A stretch of DNA of 64,000 nucleotides from Sphingobacterium sp. (GTDB lineage Bacteria; Bacteroidota; Bacteroidia; Sphingobacteriales; Sphingobacteriaceae), in NCBI GenBank assembly GCA_031286695.1, contig JAITTY010000011.1:62001-126000 (forward strand). The letters are read 5' to 3'. The position numbers were made by a program, and so were the translations under genes. Below, in pieces: positions 28,995 through 37,552 of this stretch. The stretch's first letter is position 1; every line of letters begins with the position of its first letter. The notes under the pieces are model-generated. The model was given only the letters and a program-made list of their open reading frames with translations. It was not told where the DNA came from and did no database searches.

Positions 28995-29025
28995 TAAAAA
29001 AAAGCGACTCTTTTGAAGTCGCTTT
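28995..29025 (-). terminator. Rho-independent terminator of tRNA-Glu
   Basis: AAAGCGACT (29001-29009) pairs with AGTCGCTTT (29017-29025) around a 7-nt loop. Read on the minus strand, the stem is followed by TTTTTTTATTTA. It lies directly after the 3' end of the tRNA gene. It could also act on the plus strand for the hypothetical gene. Confidence 0.85.
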
Positions 29026-29028
29026 TTG

Positions 29029-29100
29029 TAGCCCGTAGGGGAATCGAACCCCTGTTTCAAGAATGAAAATCTTGCGTCCTAACCCCTAGACGAACGGGCC
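29029..29100 (-). tRNA. tRNA-Glu (anticodon TTC)
   Basis: The minus strand folds into a full cloverleaf of 72 nt without an encoded CCA. The acceptor GGCCCGT pairs with ACGGGCT (a G-U at the first pair). The anticodon stem is CAAGA/TCTTG with loop TTTTCAT, giving anticodon TTC for glutamate. The T arm AGGGG-TTCGATT-CCCCT is perfect. A strong promoter lies upstream and a terminator downstream, so the gene is a single transcription unit. Confidence 0.97.
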
Positions 29101-29118
29101 ATATCGTTTTCGATGATG

Positions 29119-29149
29119 CAAATATAGAAGCTTTTTCAAAAAGCACAAA
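29119..29149 (-). promoter_or_regulatory. Bacteroidota-type promoter of tRNA-Glu
   Basis: On the minus strand, TTTG (29149-29146), exactly 19 bp, then TATATTTG (29126-29119): a full match to the Bacteroidota vegetative promoter TTTG-N19-21-TAnnTTTG. It is placed about 18 bp before the tRNA 5' end, leaving a leader of about a dozen bases. Confidence 0.85.
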
Positions 29150-29210
29150 AAAAAAGTGCTGTCTGTGTGCTAATTCATTGAAATTGAGAAAAATTATTTT
29201 TTTAAAGGAC

Positions 29211-29852
29211 CTATTCTACAGCGTAAGCGAGCATATATTCATTGAACTTCTCGTAATGTACATCATAAATATGCTTGTTTTGATCGCTGTCGAGTTCAAG
29301 TTTTAATATGCCTTGCGTTTGGTATTCGAATGGTTGTATGGTCATGTTGTTCAAGAAGGAGACCCCTGCATTGCCTTGAAGTTTATAAATCGCTTCTTTG
29401 GCACACCAGCAAGCATAAAGCTGCTCATAGCGGCTATCATCCTGCGCGATGAATGCAAGCTCCGTAGGTTTTAGAAACTTATGTTGGATGCGCTCTACTT
29501 TTGTTTTGATGATTTCCATGTCGATACCAACCTCTCCTTTTGTACTGATCATCGCCGCGGCATAATCAAATGAGTGTGAAAGTGATATTTTTTGGGGAAA
29601 ATTAGCGAGATAAGGCTTGCCATTTGCATCTGAAGGACATTCTATATAACGGGATGTGTTTAATAAGGTACGCAAGAGCACACGGGTGGCAAGCCAATGT
29701 AACCGTCTTTTCCCTTTATTGAAAGACCCTAATTTCGCTTTTTCACGTTCATCCAATTGAAGTTTCGACAGTAAATCGTCGTCCGATTCCTCAATTCGCC
29801 AAATTGCAAATTTGGTTTGGCTATCAATTTCACGTAGATACACTAGACTCAT
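29211..29852 (-). CDS. 4'-phosphopantetheinyl transferase superfamily protein
   Basis: The enzyme moves phosphopantetheine from CoA to a serine of carrier proteins (Sfp/AcpT type). The start at 29852 gives 213 residues; the frame is open to 29942, but the extra N-terminus is rich in implausible sequence and would run up to the neighbouring divergent gene. Key motifs are GID-x-E with the Mg-binding D111 and E113, and the W149-x2-K152-E153-x3-K157 signature. The N-terminal domain has the usual WLATRVLLRTLL helix and PSDANGKPYL loop. The presence of an Sfp-like length suggests a partner other than, or in addition to, fatty-acid ACP, but no carrier gene is near. Confidence 0.9.
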   Translation of the reverse strand: MSLVYLREIDSQTKFAIWRIEESDDDLLSKLQLDEREKAKLGSFNKGKRRLHWLATRVLLRTLLNTSRYIECPSDANGKPYLANFPQKISLSHSFDYAAAMISTKGEVGIDMEIIKTKVERIQHKFLKPTELAFIAQDDSRYEQLYACWCAKEAIYKLQGNAGVSFLNNMTIQPFEYQTQGILKLELDSDQNKHIYDVHYEKFNEYMLAYAVE

Positions 29853-29971
29853 ACCCAAATTTAAAAAACAAATCGCAGATTTTTGTTTTGAAAAATGAAG
29901 TAAAATTAGTGGGAGAACTGTATTTTTGAATTTGTATAGCATTGCCTGACGCTCTTGCTATTTTGATACAC

Positions 29972-30508
29972 ATGATTTTATCTGATAAAAGAATTCTCGA
30001 AGAGATTGAAAATGGCAGTATTGTCATTCAACCATTTGATCGTAAATGTTTGGGAACAAACTCCTACGATGTGCATTTGGGGAAATATTTGGCAACGTAT
30101 GCGGACCGTGTACTTGATGCCAAGAAGCATAATGAAATACAGCATTTTGAAATCCCGGAAGAGGGTTTCGTCTTGGAACCCAACACCCTTTATTTAGGCG
30201 TTACTCAAGAGTATACCGAAACGCATAAACATGTTCCTTTTTTAGAGGGCAAATCGAGTACTGGTCGTTTAGGGATAGATATCCATGCAACAGCAGGAAA
30301 GGGAGACGTCGGTTTCTGTAATACCTGGACCTTGGAAATTTCGGTTGCTCAGCCTGTTCGGGTTTATGCGGGAATGCCAATTGGACAATTGATCTATTTT
30401 GCTGTAGAAGGTGATATCGAGACATTTTATAATACCAAAGGTAACGCAAAATACAATGGTAAGACGATCCGTCCGGTGGAATCCATGATGTGGAAGAATA
30501 ATTTCTGA
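29972..30508 (+). CDS. dcd: dCTP deaminase
   Basis: The enzyme converts dCTP to dUTP and ammonia, feeding dTMP synthesis. ATG 29972 gives 178 residues starting MILSDKRIL, the typical family N-terminus; the frame opens earlier at a TTG (29942) that has no support. Conserved parts are the KSSTGRLG motif (R99 contacts triphosphate), the trimer-fold segment GFCNTWTLE with the probable catalytic E122, and GMPIGQL. Some family members also act as dUTPase; I cannot settle that here. Its TGA overlaps the ATG of the next gene (TGATG), so the metallo-hydrolase is translationally coupled to it. Confidence 0.93.
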   Translation: MILSDKRILEEIENGSIVIQPFDRKCLGTNSYDVHLGKYLATYADRVLDAKKHNEIQHFEIPEEGFVLEPNTLYLGVTQEYTETHKHVPFLEGKSSTGRLGIDIHATAGKGDVGFCNTWTLEISVAQPVRVYAGMPIGQLIYFAVEGDIETFYNTKGNAKYNGKTIRPVESMMWKNNF

Positions 30509-31617
30509 TGCGGAATATTGGATGGATTATTTTAGGGGCTCTATTGATCGTTCTTATCAGTGGAGTGCTCTATTATTTTGTTCATCCAATGTTTGGTGGA
30601 AGTTTCAAAGGAGCTCGACTGGAGCGGATGAAACAGTCTCCCAATTTTAAAAATGGTATTTTTCATAATCTCGAAGTAACGCCATCGTTGAAAGGCGATG
30701 TGAATATGGTCGCTTTGTTGTGGGATTTCCTTTTCAACAAAAACCCTCACTTGAAACCTATCAGCGTATTGCCTGCTATAGAATGCGATTTAACACATCT
30801 TCCCGCAGATGACGTTCTGATTTGGTTTGGTCACTCCTCCTATCTGTTGAAGATTGAAGGAAAATTAATATTGGTGGATCCGGTATTCAGTCAAAATGCC
30901 TCGCCCATTCCTGGTAGCAATAAAGCATTTAAGATGTCTGTCGACTATGCGACGATGGTTTTTCCGAAAATTGACTATTTGTTTATCTCTCATGATCATT
31001 ACGATCATCTGGACTATCAGACTATTGTGAAATTGAGGGATAAAGTCGGTCAGGTGATTTGTGGTCTCGGAGTAGGGGCACATTTTGAATCTTGGGGATA
31101 TAAGGCCGATCAGATCATCGAGGGAGATTGGTACGATCAGGTAAAACTTGCGCCAGATTTTCAGGTAACCTTCACACCCGCAAGGCACTTTTCGGGGCGA
31201 AGATTTACCCGGAATAATACCTTATGGACATCCTTTGTGTTAAAAACTTCTAAGTACAGTATTTTCTTGGGGGGAGATAGTGGGTATGGTAAGCACTTCA
31301 AAAAAATAGGTGACCAATTCGGTCCATTTGATTTAGCTATCTTGGAAAATGGCCAGTATAACGATGCCTGGCATTATATCCATTCTTTACCTGACGAATG
31401 GGCTGCTGAAACGAAGGATCTGAAAGCTCAAGCTATTTTGCCCGTTCATTCTTCTAAGTTCGCGTTGGCTATGCACGACTGGAAAGAGCCAATGGAGAAA
31501 TTTTACGAGACAGCGAAGAAGGAACAGATCACTCTCCTTACGCCAAAAATAGGGGAAATGATCCATTTTAATAGATTAGATACAGTATACGCGCCTTGGT
31601 GGCGTGAAGTCAACTAA
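30508..31617 (+). CDS. Membrane-anchored metallo-beta-lactamase-fold hydrolase
   Basis: The 369-residue protein has one N-terminal membrane helix (about residues 4-26) and then a metallo-beta-lactamase fold. The zinc motif H162-x-H164-x-D166-H167 (in SHDHYDHLD) is intact, with further ligands likely in the HFSGRRFTRN and GGDSGYGKHF regions and in LPVHSSKFAL. The pattern WFGHSSYLL with ARHFSGR is that of NAPE-phospholipase D-like and lipid-linked hydrolases, so a phospholipid substrate is possible, but this is inference. It overlaps dcd by one base. Its stop is 3 bp from the stop of the convergent glycosyltransferase gene. Confidence 0.85.
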   Translation: MRNIGWIILGALLIVLISGVLYYFVHPMFGGSFKGARLERMKQSPNFKNGIFHNLEVTPSLKGDVNMVALLWDFLFNKNPHLKPISVLPAIECDLTHLPADDVLIWFGHSSYLLKIEGKLILVDPVFSQNASPIPGSNKAFKMSVDYATMVFPKIDYLFISHDHYDHLDYQTIVKLRDKVGQVICGLGVGAHFESWGYKADQIIEGDWYDQVKLAPDFQVTFTPARHFSGRRFTRNNTLWTSFVLKTSKYSIFLGGDSGYGKHFKKIGDQFGPFDLAILENGQYNDAWHYIHSLPDEWAAETKDLKAQAILPVHSSKFALAMHDWKEPMEKFYETAKKEQITLLTPKIGEMIHFNRLDTVYAPWWREVN

Positions 31618-31620
31618 AAT

Positions 31621-32856
31621 CTATTTATTTTTTTCCTCAATCCATAAAGACATATATTTTGTGCTTTGCATCGTGTGGTGCAACAATATCTGACTAATAA
31701 AGTTTTGTTGGCGGTGTCTGTCAATCTGCACTTTTAGCAAAGATAGATTCGTCATAAAGTCGGCCTGATACTTTCGTTTCTCATAACGCTCGTTGATAAT
31801 ACGGATGCCATGCTCTTGGGCCGTTTTCCAAAGATCTTCGTTTTCGTAGAGCTCAACAGTCTTTCTGCAGAAAGTTTCGGGATCGTCTTCGATAAAACCA
31901 TTCCAGTCCAAATTGCCCTTCATGGCTTCGGCACCAACTGTCGTGGTGACAGATGGTGTACCTGTCTGCATGGCGTCGATAAACTTTCCTTTTACGCCCG
32001 CACCAAACTGAATTGGAGCGACTAGTACACGGTAGTTTTCCATAGTGAGACGAGCCGATTCTGCTCGCCCCTTAATCAGGAAATTCTCTTTTGGATTGTT
32101 TAATTGAAGGACCTTTTGGGTTGCATAGGCACCGTAAATGTGCAATTCTACTTTAGGGAGCATCTTCCGTAATTGCGGCCAGATTTGTGTTTTTAGATAT
32201 TGTACCGTATGCCAGTTGGGCTCATGAATAAAATTTCCGATAAATAGTAAGTTTTTACGCTCTTCAAAGGACTTCCATTGATTAATTTCAGTAGAACTGA
32301 TCTCATTTTCAAGGAAAGGGAGGTAATAGAGGATGTCGGGTGAAATTCGAAATTCTTCGATAAGAATCTTCATTTCGGATTCAGAGATAATCAAAGAAAG
32401 GTCACTTCGCAGAATTGAGGCAATTTCCCGTTTGGCGGTGTCTGTAAATAGCTCTTGAAAGGAGAAGTCACCTTTATTTTTGACGGATGTCTGTCTCGCC
32501 TGGCGTAAAAAATGCAAGTCTTCCGTGTCAAGTACGCGAAGTGCGTTAGGGCATTGCTGGGCAACACGCCAGCCGTATTGTTCTTCTACCATAAAGCGGT
32601 CAAAAACAACAATATCGGGCTGTAGTTTAGCAATGAACTCGTCAAAGCTGTTGCTATTGAGTACAATTGCCTGTTCATGTATTCCGAGAGACTGCAAAGC
32701 GGCGCTATAGGGCGATTTGGCGGCAGCTGAAGCAAATGTAATATGATAAGAGCGATTGATGAACGTGTCAATTAATTGCATCATGCGAAAACCCGCAGCA
32801 GAAGATGTTGGCTCTGGCCACACAAGTCCGATGAACAAAACCTTTTTCTCTTTCAT
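31621..32856 (-). CDS. Glycosyltransferase family 4-like protein
   Basis: The 411-residue protein has the two-domain GT-B layout. The N-terminal half begins with VLFIGLVWPEPTSSAAGFRMMQL. The C-terminal Rossmann half begins near NLLFIGNFIHEPNWHTVQYL, with the donor-site region RVLVAPIQFGAGVKGKFIDAM and TGTPSVTTTVGAEAM, a variant of the retaining GT4 signature. It probably moves a sugar nucleotide onto an envelope glycan or lipid. The acceptor is unknown and no polysaccharide cluster lies near. It is divergent from the mprF-like gene (125-bp gap). Confidence 0.85.
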   Translation of the reverse strand: MKEKKVLFIGLVWPEPTSSAAGFRMMQLIDTFINRSYHITFASAAAKSPYSAALQSLGIHEQAIVLNSNSFDEFIAKLQPDIVVFDRFMVEEQYGWRVAQQCPNALRVLDTEDLHFLRQARQTSVKNKGDFSFQELFTDTAKREIASILRSDLSLIISESEMKILIEEFRISPDILYYLPFLENEISSTEINQWKSFEERKNLLFIGNFIHEPNWHTVQYLKTQIWPQLRKMLPKVELHIYGAYATQKVLQLNNPKENFLIKGRAESARLTMENYRVLVAPIQFGAGVKGKFIDAMQTGTPSVTTTVGAEAMKGNLDWNGFIEDDPETFCRKTVELYENEDLWKTAQEHGIRIINERYEKRKYQADFMTNLSLLKVQIDRHRQQNFISQILLHHTMQSTKYMSLWIEEKNK

Positions 32857-32981
32857 GCTGGAAAATTACTGATTAATGTGAAAAGAATTGACGAAAAATT
32901 AACAATTAGTCATTTTCAAACGATTAGCTTTATTTTAGTGTTTATAATATATTTCAAGGTTATTCATCATTAAACGATCAT

Positions 32982-35576
32982 ATGGCCAAAACTATTGCTC
33001 AACGGATTCGACATTTTTCGCCAAAGACCTATTGGAAGGAATTAATAGCTGTTTTGGTTATCTTATTGGCCTTCGTATTTTTTAGAAATGAGCGGAAAGA
33101 GCTTGCCGCAATTATTCCGCAGTTGCGCGCAGCCAACCTAACCTGGGTTTCCGTTGGAGTTGGAATTACCATCGTCTATATCATGCTTCAGGGATTGATG
33201 TATGTGCAGAGTTTTAAGGCGATCGGACTTTCTATTAATCTGAGAATCGCCATTGATCTTTTCCTGAAGCGAAATTTACTTAGTGTGTTTCTCCCTGCGG
33301 GTGGGATTAGTTCTTTGGCATATACAACAACGGAGTTGCGGAAAAGAAATTTGAATACGACCCAAATTCACCAAGCTGGGGCGCTGTATGGCTATGTCGG
33401 ACTACTGACGGTCTTTCTGATTGGTGTACCTGTTATATTGTATACGATCTGGCATAATAAAAATTTTGGTGATGCCTGGATCTCATTGCTGGTTTTGGGA
33501 CTGCTTCTGGGGGTCGTATTTTGGCTCGTATGGTCTTTTCGAACGCACAAAGGTATCTACCGTTGGGTAGAAGCAAATTTCCCTGCTGTAGCTTCTAATA
33601 TCGATGAAATATTCTCAGGGGAGGTCAAGCTAAAATATTTGTTAGGTACCATGTTAGCATCCATGGTCGTCGAATGCTGCGGTATCGCGCACGCATTTGT
33701 GAGCATGTATGCCCTTGGTCTGGATCACTCTTTTGAGGCAGCGGCAATTGCCTACACGGTTTCGGTTGTTCTAATGATCGTTTCTCCTTTTCTGCGTGGG
33801 CTTGGGGCGGTTGAGCTGACTATGCTGTATATTTTTAAAGCATATGGTTATTCACAGGCAGAAGGACTGGGCATTACTATTCTATACCGCGCGTTTGAGT
33901 TTTGGCTCCCGTTAATCTTGGGACTTCTGGCATTCGCATGGCGTGGAAAACAGCTGCTGGCCCGTATTGGACCTGCACTGCTGATCTTTTTCTTAGGAAT
34001 GGTGAATCTCATCTCTGTATTGACACCGCCTTTGGCGGACCGGATGAAACTTGATCGTTTTTATTTGCCTTTAGAAGCCATTCATGCTTCTAAGTTCATG
34101 GTTTTGGTGTTGGGACTGGGTTTGTTGGTTACTTCAGCCTATTTAATTAAAGGTTTTCGGATCGCATTTTGGATTGCTGTGGTTTTTAGTGCGCTGTCCC
34201 TTTTTGGGCATGTGTTTAAAGCTTTGGACTATGAAGAGGCCTCAGTAGCGTTACTGACCTTGGTTTTATTGGCGATAAGCTATAAGCAATACCGGATCAA
34301 AAGTAATATTCGTTGGGTGAGAATTGGATTTATTACCTTTTTCGTTGCCTTAGTAGCGATTTGCTTGTTTGATGCGCTGAGTTTTTATTTTATTGATAAA
34401 CAGCATTTTGGTTTAGACTTTACCTGGCGACAATCGATCTATCACACTGCGCGAAGTTTCTTGCTATTTGCAGATGATGAATTGATGCCCCAAACGGCTT
34501 TTGGACAGGAGTTTCTGCGGATCACACAAGTTCTGGGACTTTTCTGCTGGTTTCTGTTGATCTACGCACTCGCGCGTCCTCGTCTGATTGATGATGAAGA
34601 TTCTAGTAAGTCCGAGATCGAAAGGGCAGAACAATTATTACTTGAGTTTGGGCAGTCTCCGATGGACTTCTTTAAATTGGGAAAAGATAAGAACCTGTTC
34701 TTTTCAGAAATATCGGAAGGCTTCACAGCTTATCGCCTGGCTAATGAGTTTGCAATCGTTTTAGATGAGCCTGTCTGTGAACAAGGGGATAAGGAAGAGC
34801 TTGTTCAGGAGTTTGATGAATACTGTTATGCCAATGGATTAAAAGCCATTTACTATCGTGTTGATGAAAATAGTTTGGTTCATTTTTCATCACTTCGTAA
34901 GCAGAAGATCACCATCGGACAGGAGGCCGTATTAGAATTAGATGCATTTACGCTGGAGGGGAAAGACCGTAAATCATTACGTAATGGGCTTAACGCAATT
35001 CAAAAAAAAGGGTTTACGACAGAAGTCTTGAAAGCTCCTCAAACAAGGGAAATTATCGATCAGCTGAAAGCTATCTCCAACGAATGGCTGAAAGAATTTG
35101 ATAAAAAGGAAATGGTTTTTTCGCAAGGCATGTTTGATGAAAGCGAGCTGATCTCGCAGGATATTATTGTGCTGAAAAATGAAACAAATCAAATCGTAGC
35201 CTTTTTGAATATTGTTCCCGACTACGCGAAAGATGAGTGTACTTATGATATGATCAGAAAGTCTCTTGAGGCCCCAGGTGGAAGTATGGACGCGTTGATT
35301 GTTGAGCTTATCACCTACGCGAAACAAAAACAGTATGTCTACCTGAATTTGGGAATGGTACCAATGACAGGTCTGGGGGCAACGGACAGTCCGGCCGAAA
35401 AAATAATGAAGTTTGCGTCAACGCGATTGGGAAACTTTAAACATTACCATAGTCTGCGTGATTTTAAAGAGAAGTATGCAACATTTTGGGAAAATAAATA
35501 CCTTATATTTGATAACGATTTTGATCTTTTACAACTTCCTATAGCACTGGTCAAAGTGATGAAACCGAATGAATAG
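32982..35576 (+). CDS. mprF: MprF-like phosphatidylglycerol lysyltransferase
   Basis: The 864-residue protein has an N-terminal membrane flippase-like domain of about 8 helices (residues about 20-330; LLSVFLPAGGISSLAYTTTELR is split here by the motif FLPAGG), then about six more helices. The C-terminal soluble DUF2156/GNAT-like aminoacyltransferase domain spans about 550-855, with the pattern KSLRNGLNAIQKKGF, LKAISNEWLKEF and YLNLGMVPMTG. MprF enzymes use aminoacyl-tRNA to put lysine or alanine on phosphatidylglycerol and flip it outwards, lowering surface charge. The amino acid used here is not visible. A VirJ/AcvB-like gene follows 21 bp later, as in bacteria that both make and hydrolyse aminoacyl lipid. 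Confidence 0.9.
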   Translation: MAKTIAQRIRHFSPKTYWKELIAVLVILLAFVFFRNERKELAAIIPQLRAANLTWVSVGVGITIVYIMLQGLMYVQSFKAIGLSINLRIAIDLFLKRNLLSVFLPAGGISSLAYTTTELRKRNLNTTQIHQAGALYGYVGLLTVFLIGVPVILYTIWHNKNFGDAWISLLVLGLLLGVVFWLVWSFRTHKGIYRWVEANFPAVASNIDEIFSGEVKLKYLLGTMLASMVVECCGIAHAFVSMYALGLDHSFEAAAIAYTVSVVLMIVSPFLRGLGAVELTMLYIFKAYGYSQAEGLGITILYRAFEFWLPLILGLLAFAWRGKQLLARIGPALLIFFLGMVNLISVLTPPLADRMKLDRFYLPLEAIHASKFMVLVLGLGLLVTSAYLIKGFRIAFWIAVVFSALSLFGHVFKALDYEEASVALLTLVLLAISYKQYRIKSNIRWVRIGFITFFVALVAICLFDALSFYFIDKQHFGLDFTWRQSIYHTARSFLLFADDELMPQTAFGQEFLRITQVLGLFCWFLLIYALARPRLIDDEDSSKSEIERAEQLLLEFGQSPMDFFKLGKDKNLFFSEISEGFTAYRLANEFAIVLDEPVCEQGDKEELVQEFDEYCYANGLKAIYYRVDENSLVHFSSLRKQKITIGQEAVLELDAFTLEGKDRKSLRNGLNAIQKKGFTTEVLKAPQTREIIDQLKAISNEWLKEFDKKEMVFSQGMFDESELISQDIIVLKNETNQIVAFLNIVPDYAKDECTYDMIRKSLEAPGGSMDALIVELITYAKQKQYVYLNLGMVPMTGLGATDSPAEKIMKFASTRLGNFKHYHSLRDFKEKYATFWENKYLIFDNDFDLLQLPIALVKVMKPNE

Positions 35577-35597
35577 CTTCATGTAAATCTCATAAAG

Positions 35598-36266
35598 ATG
35601 AAAAAATTAGCCACTTTATTTATAATTGGTAGCATAGCATTTCATGCTTTTGCACAACAACGTTTGATAGACATGAAATATTGGAATAATAAAGCCGTAC
35701 TGCCTTTGGTGCTCTATTTGAGTGGCGATGGTGGATTTAATTCATTCTCTAACAAGCTTTGTGAGCTGATTGCTGGTGCCGGATATACTGTTGCAGCTCT
35801 TGATTCTAAGAATTATTTCTGGAAGAAGAAAAGCCCGAATGAGATCGCAGCGGATATTTCTAATACGTTGAAGACTTTGTTATCCTCCCGGCAGAATATG
35901 CGTCTTTTCGTTGTTGGGTATTCATTTGGTGCAGATGCAGTCCCTTTTATTATTAACCGATTGGATCCAGCGGTTAAAAAGAATGTAAAGAGCATTGTGC
36001 TTCTGGAACCATCCGTGTCAACAGATTTAGAGATTCATATCGCTGATATTCTGGGAAGAAGTAACACAAAACGGAGTCTTGATGTCATTGCGGAAATCAA
36101 TCGTATGGAAGGGCTGAAAACAAGTGTAATTCTTGGTGATGACGAGGCTGATTTTCCAATACAAAAGATAACGCTTAAGAATTTTACCAAAAAATACCTG
36201 GCGGGAGGGCATCATTTTAGTGGCAATGCAGATCAAGTTGCTAAGACGACGGTGGCGCTCTTTTAA
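35598..36266 (+). CDS. VirJ/AcvB-like periplasmic alpha/beta hydrolase
   Basis: The 222-residue protein has a signal peptide (cleavage near FAFHAFA-QQ, residue 19) and an alpha/beta-hydrolase fold. The nucleophile S109 lies in GYSFGADA, a likely acid in ILGDDEAD, and the base in GGHHFSG (H205 or H206). The opening LYLSGDGGFNSF is typical of the VirJ family. Agrobacterium AcvB, the two-domain relative, hydrolyses lysyl-phosphatidylglycerol in the periplasm and lies next to lpiA, its mprF. Here the same neighbour is present, so a lipid-aminoacyl hydrolase role is a strong inference. The length matches the single-domain VirJ form. Confidence 0.85.
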   Translation: MKKLATLFIIGSIAFHAFAQQRLIDMKYWNNKAVLPLVLYLSGDGGFNSFSNKLCELIAGAGYTVAALDSKNYFWKKKSPNEIAADISNTLKTLLSSRQNMRLFVVGYSFGADAVPFIINRLDPAVKKNVKSIVLLEPSVSTDLEIHIADILGRSNTKRSLDVIAEINRMEGLKTSVILGDDEADFPIQKITLKNFTKKYLAGGHHFSGNADQVAKTTVALF

Positions 36267-36440
36267 CTGAGCGGTGTTGTTGTCTGCTAGCTTTCCTTTA
36301 AGGTGGTTGTACAGCAGCGATAGGCCTTTTACCTTGTCAAAATCGGTGAATGCTCTGAGGCTATTTGGATTTCTTGTCCTACATCAATTTAATTAAATGA
36401 AGAAGGTCTTAATTTTGATTTAGAATTTAAATAGACAATT

Positions 36441-37481
36441 ATGGAATTAGGAATAGGAATGTTTGGTGACTCGAGGATAGATCCAGTTACAGGTCAAATC
36501 CAGGCAGCACAAGATAGAATGAAAGAAATTATTGAAGAGATCAAGCTTATGGATCAAGTAGGATTGGATTTCTTTGGAATCGGGGAGCATCATCGGGCAG
36601 ATTATGCCGTTGCAGCACCCGAAATTATCTTGGCTGCGGCTTCTACAGTTACCAAAAATATTAAATTGGGTAGTGCAGTTTCTGTATTGAGTTCTGCAGA
36701 TCCTGTTAAATTATTTCAGGATTTTGCGGCTGTCGATCTTCTATCCGATGGACGTGCTGAGCTTATGGCTGGAAGAGGATCTTTCATTGAATCCTTCCCT
36801 TTATTTGGTTATGATCTGAAAGATTATTCCGAGTTGTTTGAGGAGAAACTTGAGCTTTTGCTTCGCCTGAATAAGCAAAATCCAATTACTTGGCGCGGAA
36901 ATTTTAGAGCGCCATTAATCAATCAAGAAGTTTTCCCTCGGCCAAAAAATGGATCACTACCGATTTGGGTTGCAGTAGGCGGTACAACATCTTCTGTGAT
37001 CCGTGCAGGAAAACTGGGCTTACCGGTTATGTTTGCCATTATAGGTGGGATGTACGAGAGTTTTGATCACTTATTTGACATGTACCGTCAAGCGTATGAG
37101 GATAATGGGCATGATATGGCTAATTTTCAGGTGGGAGTGCACATGCATGCGTTCTTTGGCGACAACAATGCTCAGGTAGCAGACTATTACTATCCAATTT
37201 ATTCAGCACAGATGGATCGTATTGGAGCAAGCCGTGGATGGCCTCCATATCAGCGTACACAATATGACTTTGGCAGATCTTCAAGAGGACACCTAATTGT
37301 GGGAGATGCTGCCTATGCCGTTGATAAAATTTTGCAAATACAGGAGAAGTTCGGATTGACACGTTTCTCTGCCCATATGGATGTGGGCGCCCCTGGGCAC
37401 AAAGAAATGTTGCGATCTATAGAGATTTTTGGCGAGAAAATAGCCCCCGAAATTCGAAAGGCTCTTCATAAAGATGCCTAA
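36441..37481 (+). CDS. LLM-class flavin-dependent oxidoreductase
   Basis: The 346-residue protein has a luciferase-like TIM barrel: ELGIGMFGDSRID at the N-terminus, FFGIGEHHRADYAVAAPEI (the usual G-E-HH motif), AAASTVTKNIKLGSAVSVLS, and DLLSDGRAELMAGRGSFIESF. These enzymes use FMN to oxidise or monooxygenate diverse substrates; the substrate here is unknown. It stands between the virJ-like gene (174-bp gap, no clear terminator) and miaE, in the same direction, probably as its own unit. Confidence 0.9.
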   Translation: MELGIGMFGDSRIDPVTGQIQAAQDRMKEIIEEIKLMDQVGLDFFGIGEHHRADYAVAAPEIILAAASTVTKNIKLGSAVSVLSSADPVKLFQDFAAVDLLSDGRAELMAGRGSFIESFPLFGYDLKDYSELFEEKLELLLRLNKQNPITWRGNFRAPLINQEVFPRPKNGSLPIWVAVGGTTSSVIRAGKLGLPVMFAIIGGMYESFDHLFDMYRQAYEDNGHDMANFQVGVHMHAFFGDNNAQVADYYYPIYSAQMDRIGASRGWPPYQRTQYDFGRSSRGHLIVGDAAYAVDKILQIQEKFGLTRFSAHMDVGAPGHKEMLRSIEIFGEKIAPEIRKALHKDA

Positions 37482-37518
37482 AGAGCTATTATCATTTTTT
37501 TAACGCTGAGATATTCGC

Positions 37519-37526
37519 TACCTTTG
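37519..37526 (+). promoter_or_regulatory. Probable -7 element of the miaE promoter
   Basis: TACCTTTG matches TAnnTTTG and lies 26 bp before the miaE start. A clear TTG at the -33 position is not seen, only a T-rich tract. Confidence 0.5.
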
Positions 37527-37552
37527 TGGCGTAAATCATTGTAGAGAGTAAG

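Noticed and set aside
29141..29160. AGCAC-A9-GTGCT dyad as terminator of the phosphopantetheinyl transferase gene
   Set aside because: The stem has only 5 bp and overlaps the tRNA promoter; too weak to call.
29853..29942. N-terminal extension of the phosphopantetheinyl transferase
   Set aside because: It would reach up to the divergent dcd region and adds residues not expected in the family; MSLVYLREID at 29852 is the natural start.
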